Assembly: GCF_949987535.1 (NCBI RefSeq)
Contig: NC_080075.1
Span: 56,413,636 to 56,477,635 of the forward strand
DNA length: 64,000 nucleotides
Direction of reading: 5' to 3'
Source: Balaenoptera acutorostrata
Lineage: Eukaryota; Chordata; Mammalia; Artiodactyla; Balaenopteridae
This document shows, in pieces, positions 1 through 11,516 of the stretch. The number at the start of each line of letters is the position of its first letter. Position 1 is the first letter of the stretch. Below the pieces are notes generated by a model. That model was not told where the DNA came from and searched no databases. It saw nothing but the letters and a program-made list of their open reading frames with translations. A program made the position numbers and the translations under genes.

Positions 1-978
1 GAAAACACTCCAGGGTGAGAGCAGGATGATGCAGGGTTGGCTCTGTTGAGTTCTGTGGGACATGGGGAATGATGGTTTAGCTTGGCCTAGTCATATCCTG
101 AGAGTACAACTTGAGTAAGTTGGATTTACTTGCTATTTATTTCTTCTTTGGACTGTGTTTTAGATACTTCCATGCTCATTTACACCTGTATTTGTTAATG
201 AGCATGCACTGTAAAGTAGGAAAGACAGGGCAGTCCCCTTTCCTCCTTTGTGCCTCTCTGTTAGATCATTTGATGATATTAGAGAGTGAAATCGTTTTCC
301 AAAATGAGTTTCTGGAACCCTTAGTGGATTTTCTATATCCAGGCCATCTTTATTCCTCATTATTATGTATAATGAGGAGTCACTGTAAAAGGAAAATCAT
401 CTTCCCAGCTGCAGTTTTTCATCGTAAAACCTCAAAGGTGGGAATTTGTATTTTACTTCCCCACCCCCTCTGTGGGATCAGTTCTGGATAAAAACTAAAC
501 AAAACCAAAATAACCCAACTCTTCAGTGGTGACATTACTCTGTTAAAACCTATTTTATAGTTAATATTGTAGGGATCATGAAATGTTTTAGTTTAGGTAT
601 ATAAAGGGTAATAAGGATTCTCATCTGTCCCGTATTGTTTGTCCAAATCTTTTTAAACATTTTAATCCTTTAATTATGTGTTATTGTAGAGTGGGATATA
701 GAAAAGAGTCTGTCCCATGTATATCCACTTAGATGACTTTACCTGGATTTTGCCCCCTATACTAAAGCAATATTTTGAAATCGATAAAACGCAAAGGTGA
801 AAGAAACATAGAGGAAGTTGTTCTAGAAATTGGGCAGTATTCACATAGATGAGTTCCTTGACAAACGTTTTTACAATCTTGTCCCTTAACTGTAAATCCC
901 AGGATACAGGCTGTACTTGAATCCCTGATTTACCAGGTATTTATGCATGAAATTCAAACTTAGCCTTGCAATTTAGGT
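1..978. other. No gene seen; AT-rich sequence
   Basis: I see no recognisable exon or repeat. The 126-codon frame at 111-491 has no protein-like composition and no known motif. Confidence 0.6.
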
Positions 979-983
979 ATTTC

Positions 984-1008
984 ATTTATTTATTTATTTA
1001 TTTATTTT
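984..1008. repeat. (TTTA)n short tandem repeat
   Basis: Six TTTA units; may be part of the tail of the SINE at 1033-1330. Confidence 0.85.
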
Positions 1009-1032
1009 AAAGTGCTCTATAAATGTTAACTG

Positions 1033-1330
1033 CTATTATTATTATTTTTATTTTTTTTATTTACTTATGGCTGTGTTGGGTCTTCGTTTCTGTGCGAGGG
1101 CTTTCTCTAGTTGCGGCAAGTGGGGGCCACTCTTCATCGCGGTGCGCGGGCCTCTCACTATCGCGGCCTCTCTTGTTGCGGAGCACAGGCTCCAGACGCG
1201 CAGGCTCAGTAGCTGTGGCTCACGGGCCCAGTCGCTCCGCGGCATGTGGGATCTTCCCAGACCAGGGCTCGAACCCGTGTCCCCTGCATTGGCAGGCAGA
1301 TTCTCAACCACTGCGCCACCAGGGAAGCCC
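1033..1330 (-). mobile_element. CHR-type SINE (tRNA-Glu-derived), minus strand
   Basis: In antisense it reads GGCTGTGTTGGGTCTTCGTT ... CACCAGGGAAGCCC. On the minus strand the A-box TGGCGCAGTGG and B-box GGTTCGAGCCC of the pol III promoter are intact. A 13-bp possible TSD, ATTTCATTTATTT, lies at 979-991 and 1331-1343; if real, the tail includes 992-1032. Overlapping open frames in both directions are shadows of this repeat. Confidence 0.93.
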
Positions 1331-1343
1331 ATTTCATTTATTT

Positions 1344-1964
1344 TTGACCATAACTGAGCTGTTTCTATAATTGAACAAGAACAAGAAATTGACCTTGACT
1401 GGGAGCATGAACTCATATATTAGAATTTCCTGGTTATTACTAAATTTAAAGTTTTAAAATGTCTTTTCTGGGTATGTTTTTTCACTTCTGGTTGAATTAT
1501 GCTTCCTATGTTGAGGTATTACCTATAGTTTTCTCAGGTTCTTAGAAATCACTGACGATGTAATAAGCCATGTACATATACACACACCCTAGTATAACAC
1601 CATTACTTATCTTTAAAAGAAATGTGAAATGTTGGTGTGGTTTGAAAAACCTTTTACCAATAATACCTTAAATTATTAACAATGAAATAGCTAATTTCCT
1701 TTGTCTTTTGTTTACTTACTCCCTGTATGTCATTGACCTTGGAGAATGAAACTAGATCAATTTCCGTTTCTACTTAAGTTCACCTTCTGGTTTCATACAT
1801 CGGCACAAAAATCACTTTTAGGATTTCTAAAACTTTAAAGTATTTTCACAGTATTTTAAACTAGGTTTATCATGAATGATTGAAAAAAAATTACACATGA
1901 CACTAAAGGTACTACCTACCATAAAGGAAAAGATTTTTAAGTTCTGCGTTAGAATCTAAAACAT
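1344..1964. other. No gene seen
   Basis: AT-rich unique-looking sequence between a CHR SINE and an old L1M. Confidence 0.6.
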
Positions 1965-2930
1965 CTCTGAATCAGAAAACAGTACATAGAAAATCCACAG
2001 ACAGGGAGAAGGTATTTGCATCACATAAAACCTACAAAGGATCCATAATTTATAAAGATCTGCTATAAATTAAGAGAAAAAAAACCAATTCCACAGAAAA
2101 ATAGCAAGGGATGTGAACAGGCAATTGACAGGAGACACACACACACAAAATAAAAAATGTGAAAAAAATTATCACTGATTAATAGTTGGGGAAATGCAAA
2201 CTAAAGCTACGATGGGAAACCTTTCAGGTTGTCAAAAGTTAGTCTGACAATTTGGATGTTAGCAACAATGTGGAGCATTGGGAATCTTACACATTATTTG
2301 TAGAAGTATAAACTGGCACAACTTCTTTGGAGAGCAACTGGAAACTAGTAAAGTGAGAGACTGGGATTCTCTTCAACTTAATTTCGTTGCTAGATATTCA
2401 TAGCCTTGAAAAACTCTCTCTCATGTGCACAAGAAGACATGTACAAGAAATTCACTGAAGCACTATTTATAGTAGTAAAAATTTGGAAACAGTATGTCCC
2501 TCATCTGGAAAACAGGAAAATAAAACTGTAGTATACTCAGATGGTAGAATATTACATAGGAGCAAAGATGACCCAATTAGAGCTACCTATATTAATATGG
2601 ATAAACCTCATAAGATACAATATTAAGAGAGAAAGCAAGTTGCAGAATATGTATAGTATTTTATGATTGGTATAAAAATTTAAAATATGAAAAATAATAC
2701 TATGTACGATTTATGAATACCAATGTACAAGGTAAGAATATAGAAATAAGTACTGGAATCTAAGGTAGTGGTTACCTTGAGTGAGGCATGAGATGGGAGG
2801 GGAACGGGAACTGGGAGGGGTACAACAGGAGTTTCAACTCTATATTGTATTTCTTAGGCTGTTTGGTGGGTACATGGTGTCCTTTATACTTTATAACTTT
2901 TTTGTTAAGTAAGTCAAATTTTATAAAAAG
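1965..2930 (+). mobile_element. Old L1M ORF2/3'UTR fragment, plus strand
   Basis: Decayed ORF2 C-terminal sequence with CAGACAGGGAGAAGGTATTT, AATAGCAAGGGATGTGAACA, GGGGAAATGCAAACTAAAGC and AGTATACTCAGATGGTAGAA, followed by a 3'UTR-like part (AAATAAGTACTGGAATCTAA). No open frame of the enzyme remains. Confidence 0.82.
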
Positions 2931-3012
2931 ATGCAAGAAAGCTGGGTCAAATGATAAATGTGTTTTATCTCAGGAACTTTGGCTTTCAGTTGGTTTTAAT
3001 TTCTGCCTTATA

Positions 3013-3014
<2 letters not shown>

Positions 3015-3059
<45 letters not shown>
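3015..3059. repeat. (TG)n microsatellite
   Basis: About 22 uninterrupted TG units. The two open frames crossing it (poly-CVCV) are artefacts. Confidence 0.98.
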
Positions 3060-3061
<2 letters not shown>

Positions 3062-3574
3062 TTTACTGTGAGGATTTATGTAACCAGAAAAATAATAAAG
3101 CTATTTTCATTTTCCAGTAAAAATGAAAAAAATACTTTTAATACTAGGTTACATTTCTCTTCGTAATATTCTTTCAAATTTTCATCTTTAAGACTAATTT
3201 TGCAGCAAGTCAAATACTCTTTAATGCAGAGTTTTAACACTATCTTTATATTTTTTCATTTCACAAATATTGGATTCTTCTCTGTGAATTTTAAGAATTA
3301 AATATTATTTGCTTTGCTCCATTACCTGAAATGGTCATTTCAGAGACATGGCCTAGGACAAACCTGTAGACCGTTATAACTTCTAGTGTTTATTTACAGG
3401 GCAGAGTTGGGTAGAACAGATGTTTAAGGGGTTATAGTATAATACGTTATAATAATGTTACCATAATATGACTAGCATTCATCCTATACTATTTTCTTTT
3501 CACCACTACCCCGCCCCCCGCAACCAACACACTCCTAAATTACCTAAATTAGAAACCTTAAGATTAGGCAAGGG
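3060..3574. other. No gene seen
   Basis: AT-rich sequence between a microsatellite and the MER5A cluster; nothing else recognised. Confidence 0.6.
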
Positions 3575-3705
3575 AGCTTTTAAAAATCCTAGCCTACACC
3601 ACCTCCCCAGATATTTTAGTTTAATTGGTCTGGGGTGGGTGCTAGATATCAACAAACTTTTTAAAATTCCACAGGTGATTCTAATGTACGGGCAGGGTTG
3701 AGAAC
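3575..3705 (+). mobile_element. MER5A-like hAT element, copy 1 of a cluster
   Basis: Right half: TTAATTGGTCTGGGGTGGGT, CACAGGTGATTCTAATGTAC, GGGTTGAGAACCATTGCTTC. Confidence 0.78.
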
Positions 3706-3714
3706 CATTGCTTC

Positions 3715-3878
3715 TTAAAGTACAGTCCCTGGACCAGCAGCATCAATATCATCTGAGAACTTGTTAGAAATGCAAATTCTTACACCCCCTTCCCAGACAT
3801 ATAGGATCACAAATTCTGTGGGTGGGGCACTGGAATCTGTGTTTTAATGGCTAAGGTTTGAGAACCACTGATCTCTAA
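3715..3878 (+). mobile_element. MER5A-like hAT element, copy 2
   Basis: Near-complete: AGTACAGTCCCTGGACCAGC, GAACTTGTTAGAAATGCAAA, TCTGTGGGTGGGGCACTGGA, GGTTTGAGAACCACTG. Confidence 0.88.
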
Positions 3879-3927
3879 TGCTTCTCAAGCTTGAATGTAC
3901 AGTAAAAAAAACCCTTCATGAGGTCTT

Positions 3928-4052
3928 GTTAAAATGAAGATTTTGATTCACTTGGTCTAAGGTGGGGCATGAGATTCTGCATTTCTAATAAACTCCCAGG
4001 TGATACCAATGCTGTTTGTCTGAGGATTATACTTTGAGTAGCAGGAGACCCT
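3928..4052 (+). mobile_element. MER5A-like hAT element, copy 3
   Basis: TTGATTCACTTGGTCTAAGG, CATTTCTAATAAACTCCCAG, GTGATACCAATGCTG; the right part is diverged. Confidence 0.72.
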
Positions 4053-4074
4053 ACTGAAAGCCTCTTGGACTGTA

Positions 4075-4145
4075 CCCCAGACCGGTTGAATCAGAATCTG
4101 ATTTTAACAAGATTTCCAGGTGTTTTGAATTCACATTACAGTATT
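4075..4145 (+). mobile_element. MER5A-like fragment, copy 4
   Basis: CCCCAGACCGGTTGAATCAG, AATCTGATTTTAACAAGATT, TCCAGGTG: a short central-right part of MER5A. Confidence 0.55.
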
Positions 4146-4326
4146 TGTAATGTAGAAGGAAAATCAGGACATGCCAGTATCTAAGGGGGATGAGAGCTTG
4201 AGAAGCAAAAATCAATATTGTAAAACACTGAAAAAAATAAAGGTAGGATAAGAATTGAAAATGTGTCTTTCATGTTTTTTTTTTTTTTTAATGTTGATGG
4301 TGACCCTAACAAAATAATTTCATTGG

Positions 4327-4672
4327 GGCTTCCCTCGTGGCGCAGTGGTTGAGAATCTGCCTGCTAGTGCAGGGGACACGGGTTCGAGCCCTGGTCTGGG
4401 AGGATCCCACATGCCGCGGAGCAACTGGGCCCGTGAGCCACAGCTACTGAGCCTGCGCGTCTGGAGCCTGTGCTCCGCAACAGGAGAGGCCGCGATAGTG
4501 AAGGGGCCCGCGCACCGCGATGATGAGTGGCCCCCGCTTGCCGCAACTGGAGAAAGCCCTCGCACAGAAACGAAGACCCGACACAGCCAAAAATAAATAT
4601 AAAAATAAATAAATAAATAAGACCCGGTGCAACCAAATTAATAAATAAAAATATTTTTTAAAAAATAAATAA
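4327..4672 (+). mobile_element. CHR-type SINE, plus strand, with composite tail
   Basis: Starts GGGCTTCCCTCGTGGCGCAG and carries B-box GGTTCGAGCCC. TSD AAAATAATTTCATTGG is perfect at 4311-4326 and 4673-4688. After the A/T-rich tail (4592-4620) comes GACCCGGTGCAACCAAATTA (4621-4640), resembling the 3' end of an older CHR-1 SINE, then another A-rich stretch. Confidence 0.95.
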
Positions 4673-4688
4673 AAAATAATTTCATTGG

Positions 4689-5149
4689 AGTAGTGGAGGC
4701 AGAAGTCAGAAGTAGATGGAGGACTGAATGAAAGGTGAGCACTTAGAGACAGGTATATACAGATCTTTAAAGGAGAGAGTTTTCAAAGGAGGTCAGGATT
4801 TAAATGTGTTTAAATGTTTATAGGAAGGAAGTAGAAACAGAGAGGGAGAAGTTGAAGATGCTAGAGAGAGAGGAAGCTAGATGCCTGGGGAGATGACACC
4901 CACAGCTTACCTAAGAAATAGGCTAAGGAAGGAAATGGACAAGAGTTCAGAAGAGAGAAGCTCCTGGGGTGGTGGGTGGCTGGGAAGAAGTGGAAGAGAG
5001 CAGGATTGGGAGGGGTTGCTCCTCTACCTGGAGAGTTTTATTTTCTCTTTGAAGTGGGAGCCTAGTGTTTTAAACGCCTCATCCCCCACCCCAAAAAAAC
5101 AGCCGCTAGTTTTAAAATTTCTGAAATCATAGTATTCTTTTGTTTACTG
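4689..5149. other. No gene seen; purine-rich
   Basis: Rich in GGAGAG/GAAG on the + strand, possibly a decayed old repeat; the 83-codon frame at 4881-5132 has no recognisable domain. Confidence 0.5.
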
Positions 5150-5280
5150 TGTCTCCTCTAATGGAATGTAAACTCTCACATGAGGACAAGGTGTTTCCAC
5201 CTCTATCCACAGCTCCCAGGACCTGGCACACATAGATACTCAGTAAGTATTGTATTTGCCAAATGAATGAACGAATGGTA
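5150..5280 (+). mobile_element. LINE-2 3' end
   Basis: AATGTAAACTCTCACATGAG, CAGCTCCCAGGACCTGGCAC and the ending CCAAATGAATGAACGAATGG match the L2 3' consensus pattern. Confidence 0.85.
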
Positions 5281-6846
5281 GATTATCAGTATAGTTGTTC
5301 ATTTATTATATTTTTCACTCTGTTGTGAACGCACCATAAAATTTTATACCCTCTCACTTAAAAATTTTGGTAAACTTGAAATGTTGGTTACTAGTATTTT
5401 TTTTTAATGAATCTCTTCGGGAAAAGTGAGAACTTAAGAGCAGAGAACATTAGAATAGCCATGTGGAGTGAAAATGGCTGTGGAAAGTAAAGGATTGCTG
5501 GGGATGAAAGAACTAGTCTTCATAGCACGTATCTCTTCATTTCTTTCTCCCCGACAACACACATGCTTTTCCCTATGGAAATAATTCTTACCGGGACAGA
5601 TCAGAGGGAGCGCTTATATAGGAATGTTCTTTGATTGTGATTAAATTAGTAAATCAGTATTTCTAAGGATCTATGATTAATACAGTATAATATCCTTATC
5701 AAAGAAAAATCTTTGTTGCCATGGAATTCATCAGAATAGACTCTTTCCTTTAAAGTGAAATTATCTATTAAAATGTAAGCTTATGGAAATTCTTTAAAAT
5801 TTCATCTTTGTTCTCCACAGAGCTCTAAGGAGGTTTTTAGTATACTGGTTAAGTCTGATATTGGTTTTATGTGGATGGATAGTCTATAGACTAAAAATAC
5901 GATTATTGCAAAAATGTTTAATTCTGGCATTCATATAGATATTACTATTTATTTTGCTGAATATTTGTATATAATTATGTGTGGATAATTGTTTGGCATA
6001 CTAAAGAGAGAACCTGAGATGTAATTCTTTACTCGGTGCAAAAAACTCCTATCTGTATAACATAATAATGTTCATATTAGAAAGAATTATTGAAAACTCA
6101 AATGTAAGATTGTGCTAGATAATTATAGCGATTGGGAAGAGAAATAAAATGTGTAAATATTAGGAAGGCCACTTCTGAGAATTTAAAAACTATGTTCTGT
6201 ATATCTGATATTGTTCAGGAATGTTGATCAACTCATTCCTCTAAATATGTGTGTTGGAGGTAGGTGTTGATCATGAGCTTTAAGAATAGCACAGATAAAT
6301 TTAATTACTAGTAAGATTATATTATATTTTAAATTCAAGGGGAAGGCTTCATCATTATCATAGTAATAATATGCATTAAATGCATGATCCTATAGAAAGG
6401 ACTGTGAGTTTGATAGATTTAGGTCAGAAATGAACTGCCTGCAAAGTGATTGTAATGTGGTGCAGAGACAGGAAAACTGGCCTTGTTCAATTATGGTATG
6501 AGTTCACTCATGGCACATTTGTCCAGCAAATCTCTTATGCTGTGGACAATTGTGTTACAGTGTCTTTCTTCTGGTGATCATGGAAAGGAATTTTAAGGAG
6601 AAGAGTCTGTATTGAGGAAAAATTATATCGATGAGAGATCTTTTTCCCTGGGTTTTTCTCAATAATTTTAAATCGCATTACAGGTAAGAAAAACTAATTT
6701 GCCTTAATTTGTATAGAATGAAGATTGTTTCTCACTTCCACAGAAATAAACACGGGTTGTTTTTCTTTTTGAACAACTAACTTTAGAAGATATCTTTGGT
6801 TTTGGGTGAGATAGGCTAGTTGGCTGCCTTCTTTGTGCACTGTTAA
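5281..6846. other. No gene seen
   Basis: AT-rich unique-looking DNA; no recognised repeat or exon. Confidence 0.6.
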
Positions 6847-6867
6847 CTCTGGTGATGTATTTTCTTT

Positions 6868-7209
6868 CTTTTTTTTTTTTTTAAATAAATTTATTTATTT
6901 ATTTATTTTTGGCTGCATTGGGTTTTCATTGCTGCGCCCGGGCTTTCTCTAGTTGTGGTGAGCGAGGGCTACTCTTCATTGCCGTGCACAGGCTTCTCAT
7001 TGCGGTGGCTTCTCTTGTTGCGGAGCACAGGCTCTCGGCGCATGGGCTTCAGTAGTTGTGGCTCGTGGGCTCTAGAGCGCAGGCTCAGTAGTTGTGGCGC
7101 ACGGGCTTAGTTGCTCCATGGCATGTGGGATCTTCCTGGACCAGGGCTCGAATCCGTGTCCCCTGCTTTGGCGGGTGGACTCTTAACCACTGTGCCACCA
7201 GGCAAGTCC
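6868..7209 (-). mobile_element. Long CHR-type SINE, minus strand
   Basis: Antisense copy with the extended middle (GGCTCTAGAGCGCAGGCTCA between two AGTAGTTGTGGC blocks). A 21-bp TSD with one mismatch lies at 6847-6867 and 7210-7230. Older than the copies at 4327 or 27131 judging by changes such as ACCAGGCAAGTCCC. Confidence 0.93.
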
Positions 7210-7230
7210 CTCTGGTGATATATTTTCTTT

Positions 7231-9042
7231 AATAATCTAGATCAGGCTACCCAAGCTGTTTATTGTACAGTATTATTAAAAAAGATGTATTTTCTTTTCA
7301 AATGTTTAATTGAAAGGAAGAATTTTCTCCTGCCATATACAAGGCTTTTGTTCATTATTTATTTGGAATAAATGGGGCCAGAGAGTATGAGTGCAGTTAG
7401 ATTTCGTTGGAGGGGGGATTACAAAGACTTTTTGAGGCATGATGTGCAAGTGAGTGTTTTTAAATCTCAGAGGTGTGATTATGTCATAACAGCCATAACC
7501 TCTGGGCTTGCTTTATTACTTTTATTAAAACAAATCTGTATGGGGGTGCTATGTATATTTTGGTGATGAAGGAAATGAGGTGGTTAATTTATTATGTGAA
7601 CAGCACTTTCAACTAACCACAGCGTGATTCACTGAGAGAGCGGTGGAAAAGCCTAGCTCTGTAGAAATGACTGCTTTTTGATTTGTGGACCTTAACTTTC
7701 AACACCAGAGCATGAAGTTTATCTACAAAATGGTTTCTTCCTTTTTTTCCCTGTAAGGTTTTTGTCCAATTTTAAACTTGAAATTTTTTCCTTTATTTTA
7801 TTTTGGGTATTTAATGAATATGAATGATCTAAATAGTCCTGCAAGTTAAGTAGGGGGGAAAAAAGAAGGGGGCTCATGTGTTAGGGCATTAAGGAAGTGG
7901 GTAACATCTTTACGGTTTCCAGGTAGCCCACATATACCTCAGAGGAGGACTCCATAAATAAATCAATCTGCTGACCCCTCCACCCATGAGGATAACTATC
8001 TGGTATCAGATATGAGTTAAGAAGAAGTGAGGCACCTGTTGTTCTTCCCTTTTGTTGGATGCATTTATAAACAAATGCTGTAGTAGAAAAGAAAATCAAT
8101 CTTAGGTAAAATAGTCTCTGACAAATGTTTGTTTGGAAGTGGGGGGTGATTATGGGAGAAGGTGAGGATGTCATGCCACCTAGAAGTACACACACTCTAG
8201 AAGGAAATTAACAGAACAGGCATCCACCTGATGAGCTTGTAGGGTTATAAAGCACTTGTATACTCATAACAACAGCCACTGAGAGACCAAGAAAAGGTTG
8301 TTTTCTCTGGAGTTGTGCCATATCCAGCGTCATCTGGTGATGTGAACCTGATGGAAAATAGATCATCTTCCTGGCAATATTTTTGACAGACCCCTTCGTT
8401 TTCCAGATGTGCCAAGTATCAACCACTTACAAACAGAAGGACTCAGAAATCAATCAGTCTTAACTGATAAGAATTCATTAAAGCATTTTATACCTGGCAT
8501 ATTACAAGGCTCTATGAAAGTAAGGATGACAATCAGTTTTATATTTTCTCTCTGCTTCTTTGGAGCGACACACCACATATCTCTTCAGAGCCCTAAATTT
8601 GCTCTAAAAATTATGTCATTCCCTCATAGCGCTTCCCCAGCGAGTTGGCAAAGGCCAGGAGAAACATTATTTGTATAGTTTAGAGACAGTGTAGAGGAGG
8701 GAGGTCCAGGCCTGTGGTTTATGTAAACAGGGTGGACTGGGAGGGGACACTGGCACCCCTGGTTATGTTGTTATTTAGTCATCACATGCTGTCAGTCCTG
8801 GTGAGAACGTGTCCACTTTGAGAATGATTCAGCCACGGTGATTAGTTATGACCATCCATGGTCACAGACTATGGTAAGAATTTAATTTTAGAAGGAATTG
8901 GATTGTAGGCAAGACTTAATTTTAATGACATTGGTTGGGCTTCTCAAACTTTCAGGTATCCTTACTAGTAGACTGAAACCATGTTTTGGACATTCCAAGA
9001 GACATTATGTTTGACACCATGCGGATTTGTCTTCATCATGGT
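7231..9042. other. No gene seen; two adjacent minus-strand frames
   Basis: Frames at 7881-8195 and 8208-8426 on the minus strand lie end to end, but neither shows a known motif, a signal, or codon-like composition. Most likely chance. Confidence 0.55.
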
Positions 9043-9055
9043 TTGGTTACTTTTT

Positions 9056-9341
9056 TTTTTTTTATTTTTTTTTATTTTTGTCTGTGTTGGGTCTTCGTTT
9101 ATGTGCGAGGGCCTTCTTTAGTTGCAGCGAGCGGGGGCCACTCTTCATCCCCGTGTGCGGGCCTCTCACCATCGCGGCCTCTCCCGCTGTGGAGCACAGG
9201 CTCCAGACGCGCAGGCTCAGCAGTTGTGGCCCACGGGCCCAGTTGCTCCACGGCATGTGGGATCCTCCCAGACCAGGGCTCGAACCCGTGTCCCCTGCAT
9301 TGGCAGGCAGACTCTCAACCACTGCGCCACCAGGGAAGCCC
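9056..9341 (-). mobile_element. CHR-type SINE, minus strand
   Basis: Antisense short-type copy ending CACCAGGGAAGCCC. TSD TTGGTTACTTTTT at 9043-9055 and 9342-9354. Tail is T-rich on the + strand. Several long frames across it (for example 8986-9408) are shadows. Confidence 0.94.
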
Positions 9342-9354
9342 TTGGTTACTTTTT

Positions 9355-11349
9355 AAAAGATTGAGATTTAAAAATTATTCTTGGGGATTGGCTTTAAAAA
9401 GTCTGTGACTCTTCCTTCACCTCCTGAATGTCCATCTCAAACCAATGTGGAACATAACAGTTATTTTAGAAGCATGGATAATGGAGAAGTCTGATTCCAA
9501 ATATGCCTTCCATTCTTCTCTGCCTTCCTCAGCATTTTCTCCGGCTGTGTTCTCTTGCTTATGTGTCTCTTTCTTTGTCTCCCTTCTACCCTCCTATGAG
9601 CCGCTTTTTGCAGAGGTAGTCTGTTCCTTAGTCCCTTACTCAGGTCCCCTCTATTCATATGGTGTGAAATACAACCAGACTTTTCTAAAAAGTGATTCTG
9701 CCCTCGTTTGTGATTTGAAACCTACTCAGATGTGTGTTGATAAATTTAAGTAACTTTAGGAGCTTTCCAAAAAACAAATTTATGGGCATGCTCCTAACTG
9801 AACATAGACCCCACTATGGCAGCAGAACACAGAAGACATCCAGCCCAATTTGCTAGATGGTAAGGACGTGGTTTTAAATAAAATGGAACACTGTAGTTGA
9901 GACTGAGACAGGAGATATCTTCTTGTAGAGAAATTCTGTATTTATCATTAAGTTTGCAAAGGAAATTTGGATCCTAGATTAAAATACTTGGTTAGTCATA
10001 CCTAGGGCGCATAACTATGCTCTTTGACATATGCCCCCCCCTTGCAGTTGGGTAGTTATAATTCAGGGTGTGTTTAAAGGGAACTAACCTTAAACTGAAA
10101 TTGTATAAACGTTCTCACTGGTCCTTTCCTCCTTTCCGTGTGGTTCAGTGAAATGGAACACAAAGCCCCAGTGCACCAAAGGGAGCTGTGGTCTTGTTTT
10201 GGTTTAGCTGCATTTGCATTGTGACCTTGGGAAACTAATTTTACTTCTTCATGCCTTGTTGGAAAATAAAATAAGGTTATCTGTATGGTTTCTGAATGTT
10301 AAAAGGAATATATATATTTCACATATATATGAAAATGCCCGAAGGTGCATTTTATTTCATATGATGGAACCATCAAATAAACAGATTCCATTTATGTTGA
10401 TGGGGTTTTTTTTAAACCTTTGTGTTAAGGTTCTATTTATTTCTATTATTTATTCATATGCTAAGCTTCTCAAGTATTCCTAGAATCATTTAATTTCAAG
10501 TCACAAGGGACCTTAGAGGTCATTTAGTTCACACTAGCAGGTATAAGCATGTTCATTGCCTTCTGCGAAAAGGGAGGACGGAAGAATCTGCAAGGAAAAC
10601 TTCCAGAACAAAGGATCAGAGTGGCGGCATTGCTGTGCTCATAATCCAGGAATGAGGAAACAGGCCCATTGCCTGAGATGCCTCATATAAATAGTAATGA
10701 CAGGACGTGTTGCACAGGGAAAGATAGGCATTTGAAGTTGAATTAGAAAGTACACTTTAAACTTCTGTTAGTTATTACCTAGAGAATGTTTTGTAAGTCT
10801 GTAGTGCTTTACTTGTTATCCTTGCATATCTGATTCTTCTGTTGTGGTTCACATCTAATGTTTAAATTGACTCAGTATTTTGGAGGTGGGAGGGGAAGAG
10901 GGTAGAACAGTCGAAAACAAACACAACAGCAACAGCAGAAACAAACTCCTCACTTGGTTGGGATGCATGATCTGGTTATGGATTGTCAATAAGAAACAGC
11001 TGTTTGTTTGTTGACAGCCTGCCTTGCCTCGCCCATAATCAAGCTGTTTCTCATCATATAATTACCAAGTCTTTAGTATTTGAGGCTTGTTGTAGATTTA
11101 TAGTTGGTTATATAGCATTTGCCAAAACGTCATAGTTTAGATAAAAAATTAGTGATTCCCCTGTAGTGATTCTACTGAAATATGAATGTGGGTTGTAATA
11201 AAAGAAAGATGCCTGAAGCAGTTTCTGAAATTCATTTCAGGCTTGAGGGAATGTAGAGGGTGTCTTGTGTGTGTTTTCTAATGAGGGAGTTTCAGTGTAA
11301 TTTCCCTGTCTTGTAGACTATTGCCAATCAGAAAAGGGTTCTGTGTTCT
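9355..11349. other. No gene seen
   Basis: Unique-looking DNA. Includes a C-run near 10035 and the palindrome at 10994. A possible MIR-like trace (GGGACCTTAGAGGTCATTTA) lies at about 10508-10527. Confidence 0.55.
10994..11005. other. 12-bp palindrome with an E-box core
   Basis: AAACAGCTGTTT, a perfect palindrome centred on CAGCTG, followed by TTGACAGCCTG and ATAATTA within 60 bp. Reported as a possible regulatory cluster only; no function is shown. Confidence 0.3.
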
Positions 11350-11516
11350 CTCATTGTCTCTCTTCCTTCCTTCCTTCCTCCCTTCCTTCCTTTCCTTCCT
11401 CCCTTCCTTCCTTCTTTCCTTCCTTCCTTCTTTCCCCTTTCTTCCTTCCTTCCTTTCCTTCTTTTTTCTTTTTTCTTTTCCTTTTTCTTTTTCTTTCTTT
11501 TCTTTCCTTTGTTCTC
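11350..11516. repeat. (TTCC/CTTT)n pyrimidine microsatellite
   Basis: About 165 bp of TTCC, TCCC and CTTT units, all pyrimidine on the + strand. Open frames in both strands (FLPSFLPS, KERKEGRK) are artefacts. Confidence 0.97.

Noticed and set aside
1057..1416. Overlapping 60-140-codon frames on both strands with CGSRAQ, GMWDLPRPGLEPVSPAL and similar peptides (also at 4320, 8986, 27071, 32743, 49412)
   Set aside because: They are translations of CHR SINE sequence, recurring wherever the SINE lies. No gene.
2788..3166. Frames with CVCVCV repeats
   Set aside because: Artefact of the TG microsatellite.
4327..4410. tRNA gene (A-box and B-box present)
   Set aside because: These are the pol III promoter boxes of tRNA-derived SINEs; the sequence does not fold as a tRNA gene with a normal anticodon arm and is followed by the SINE body and tail.
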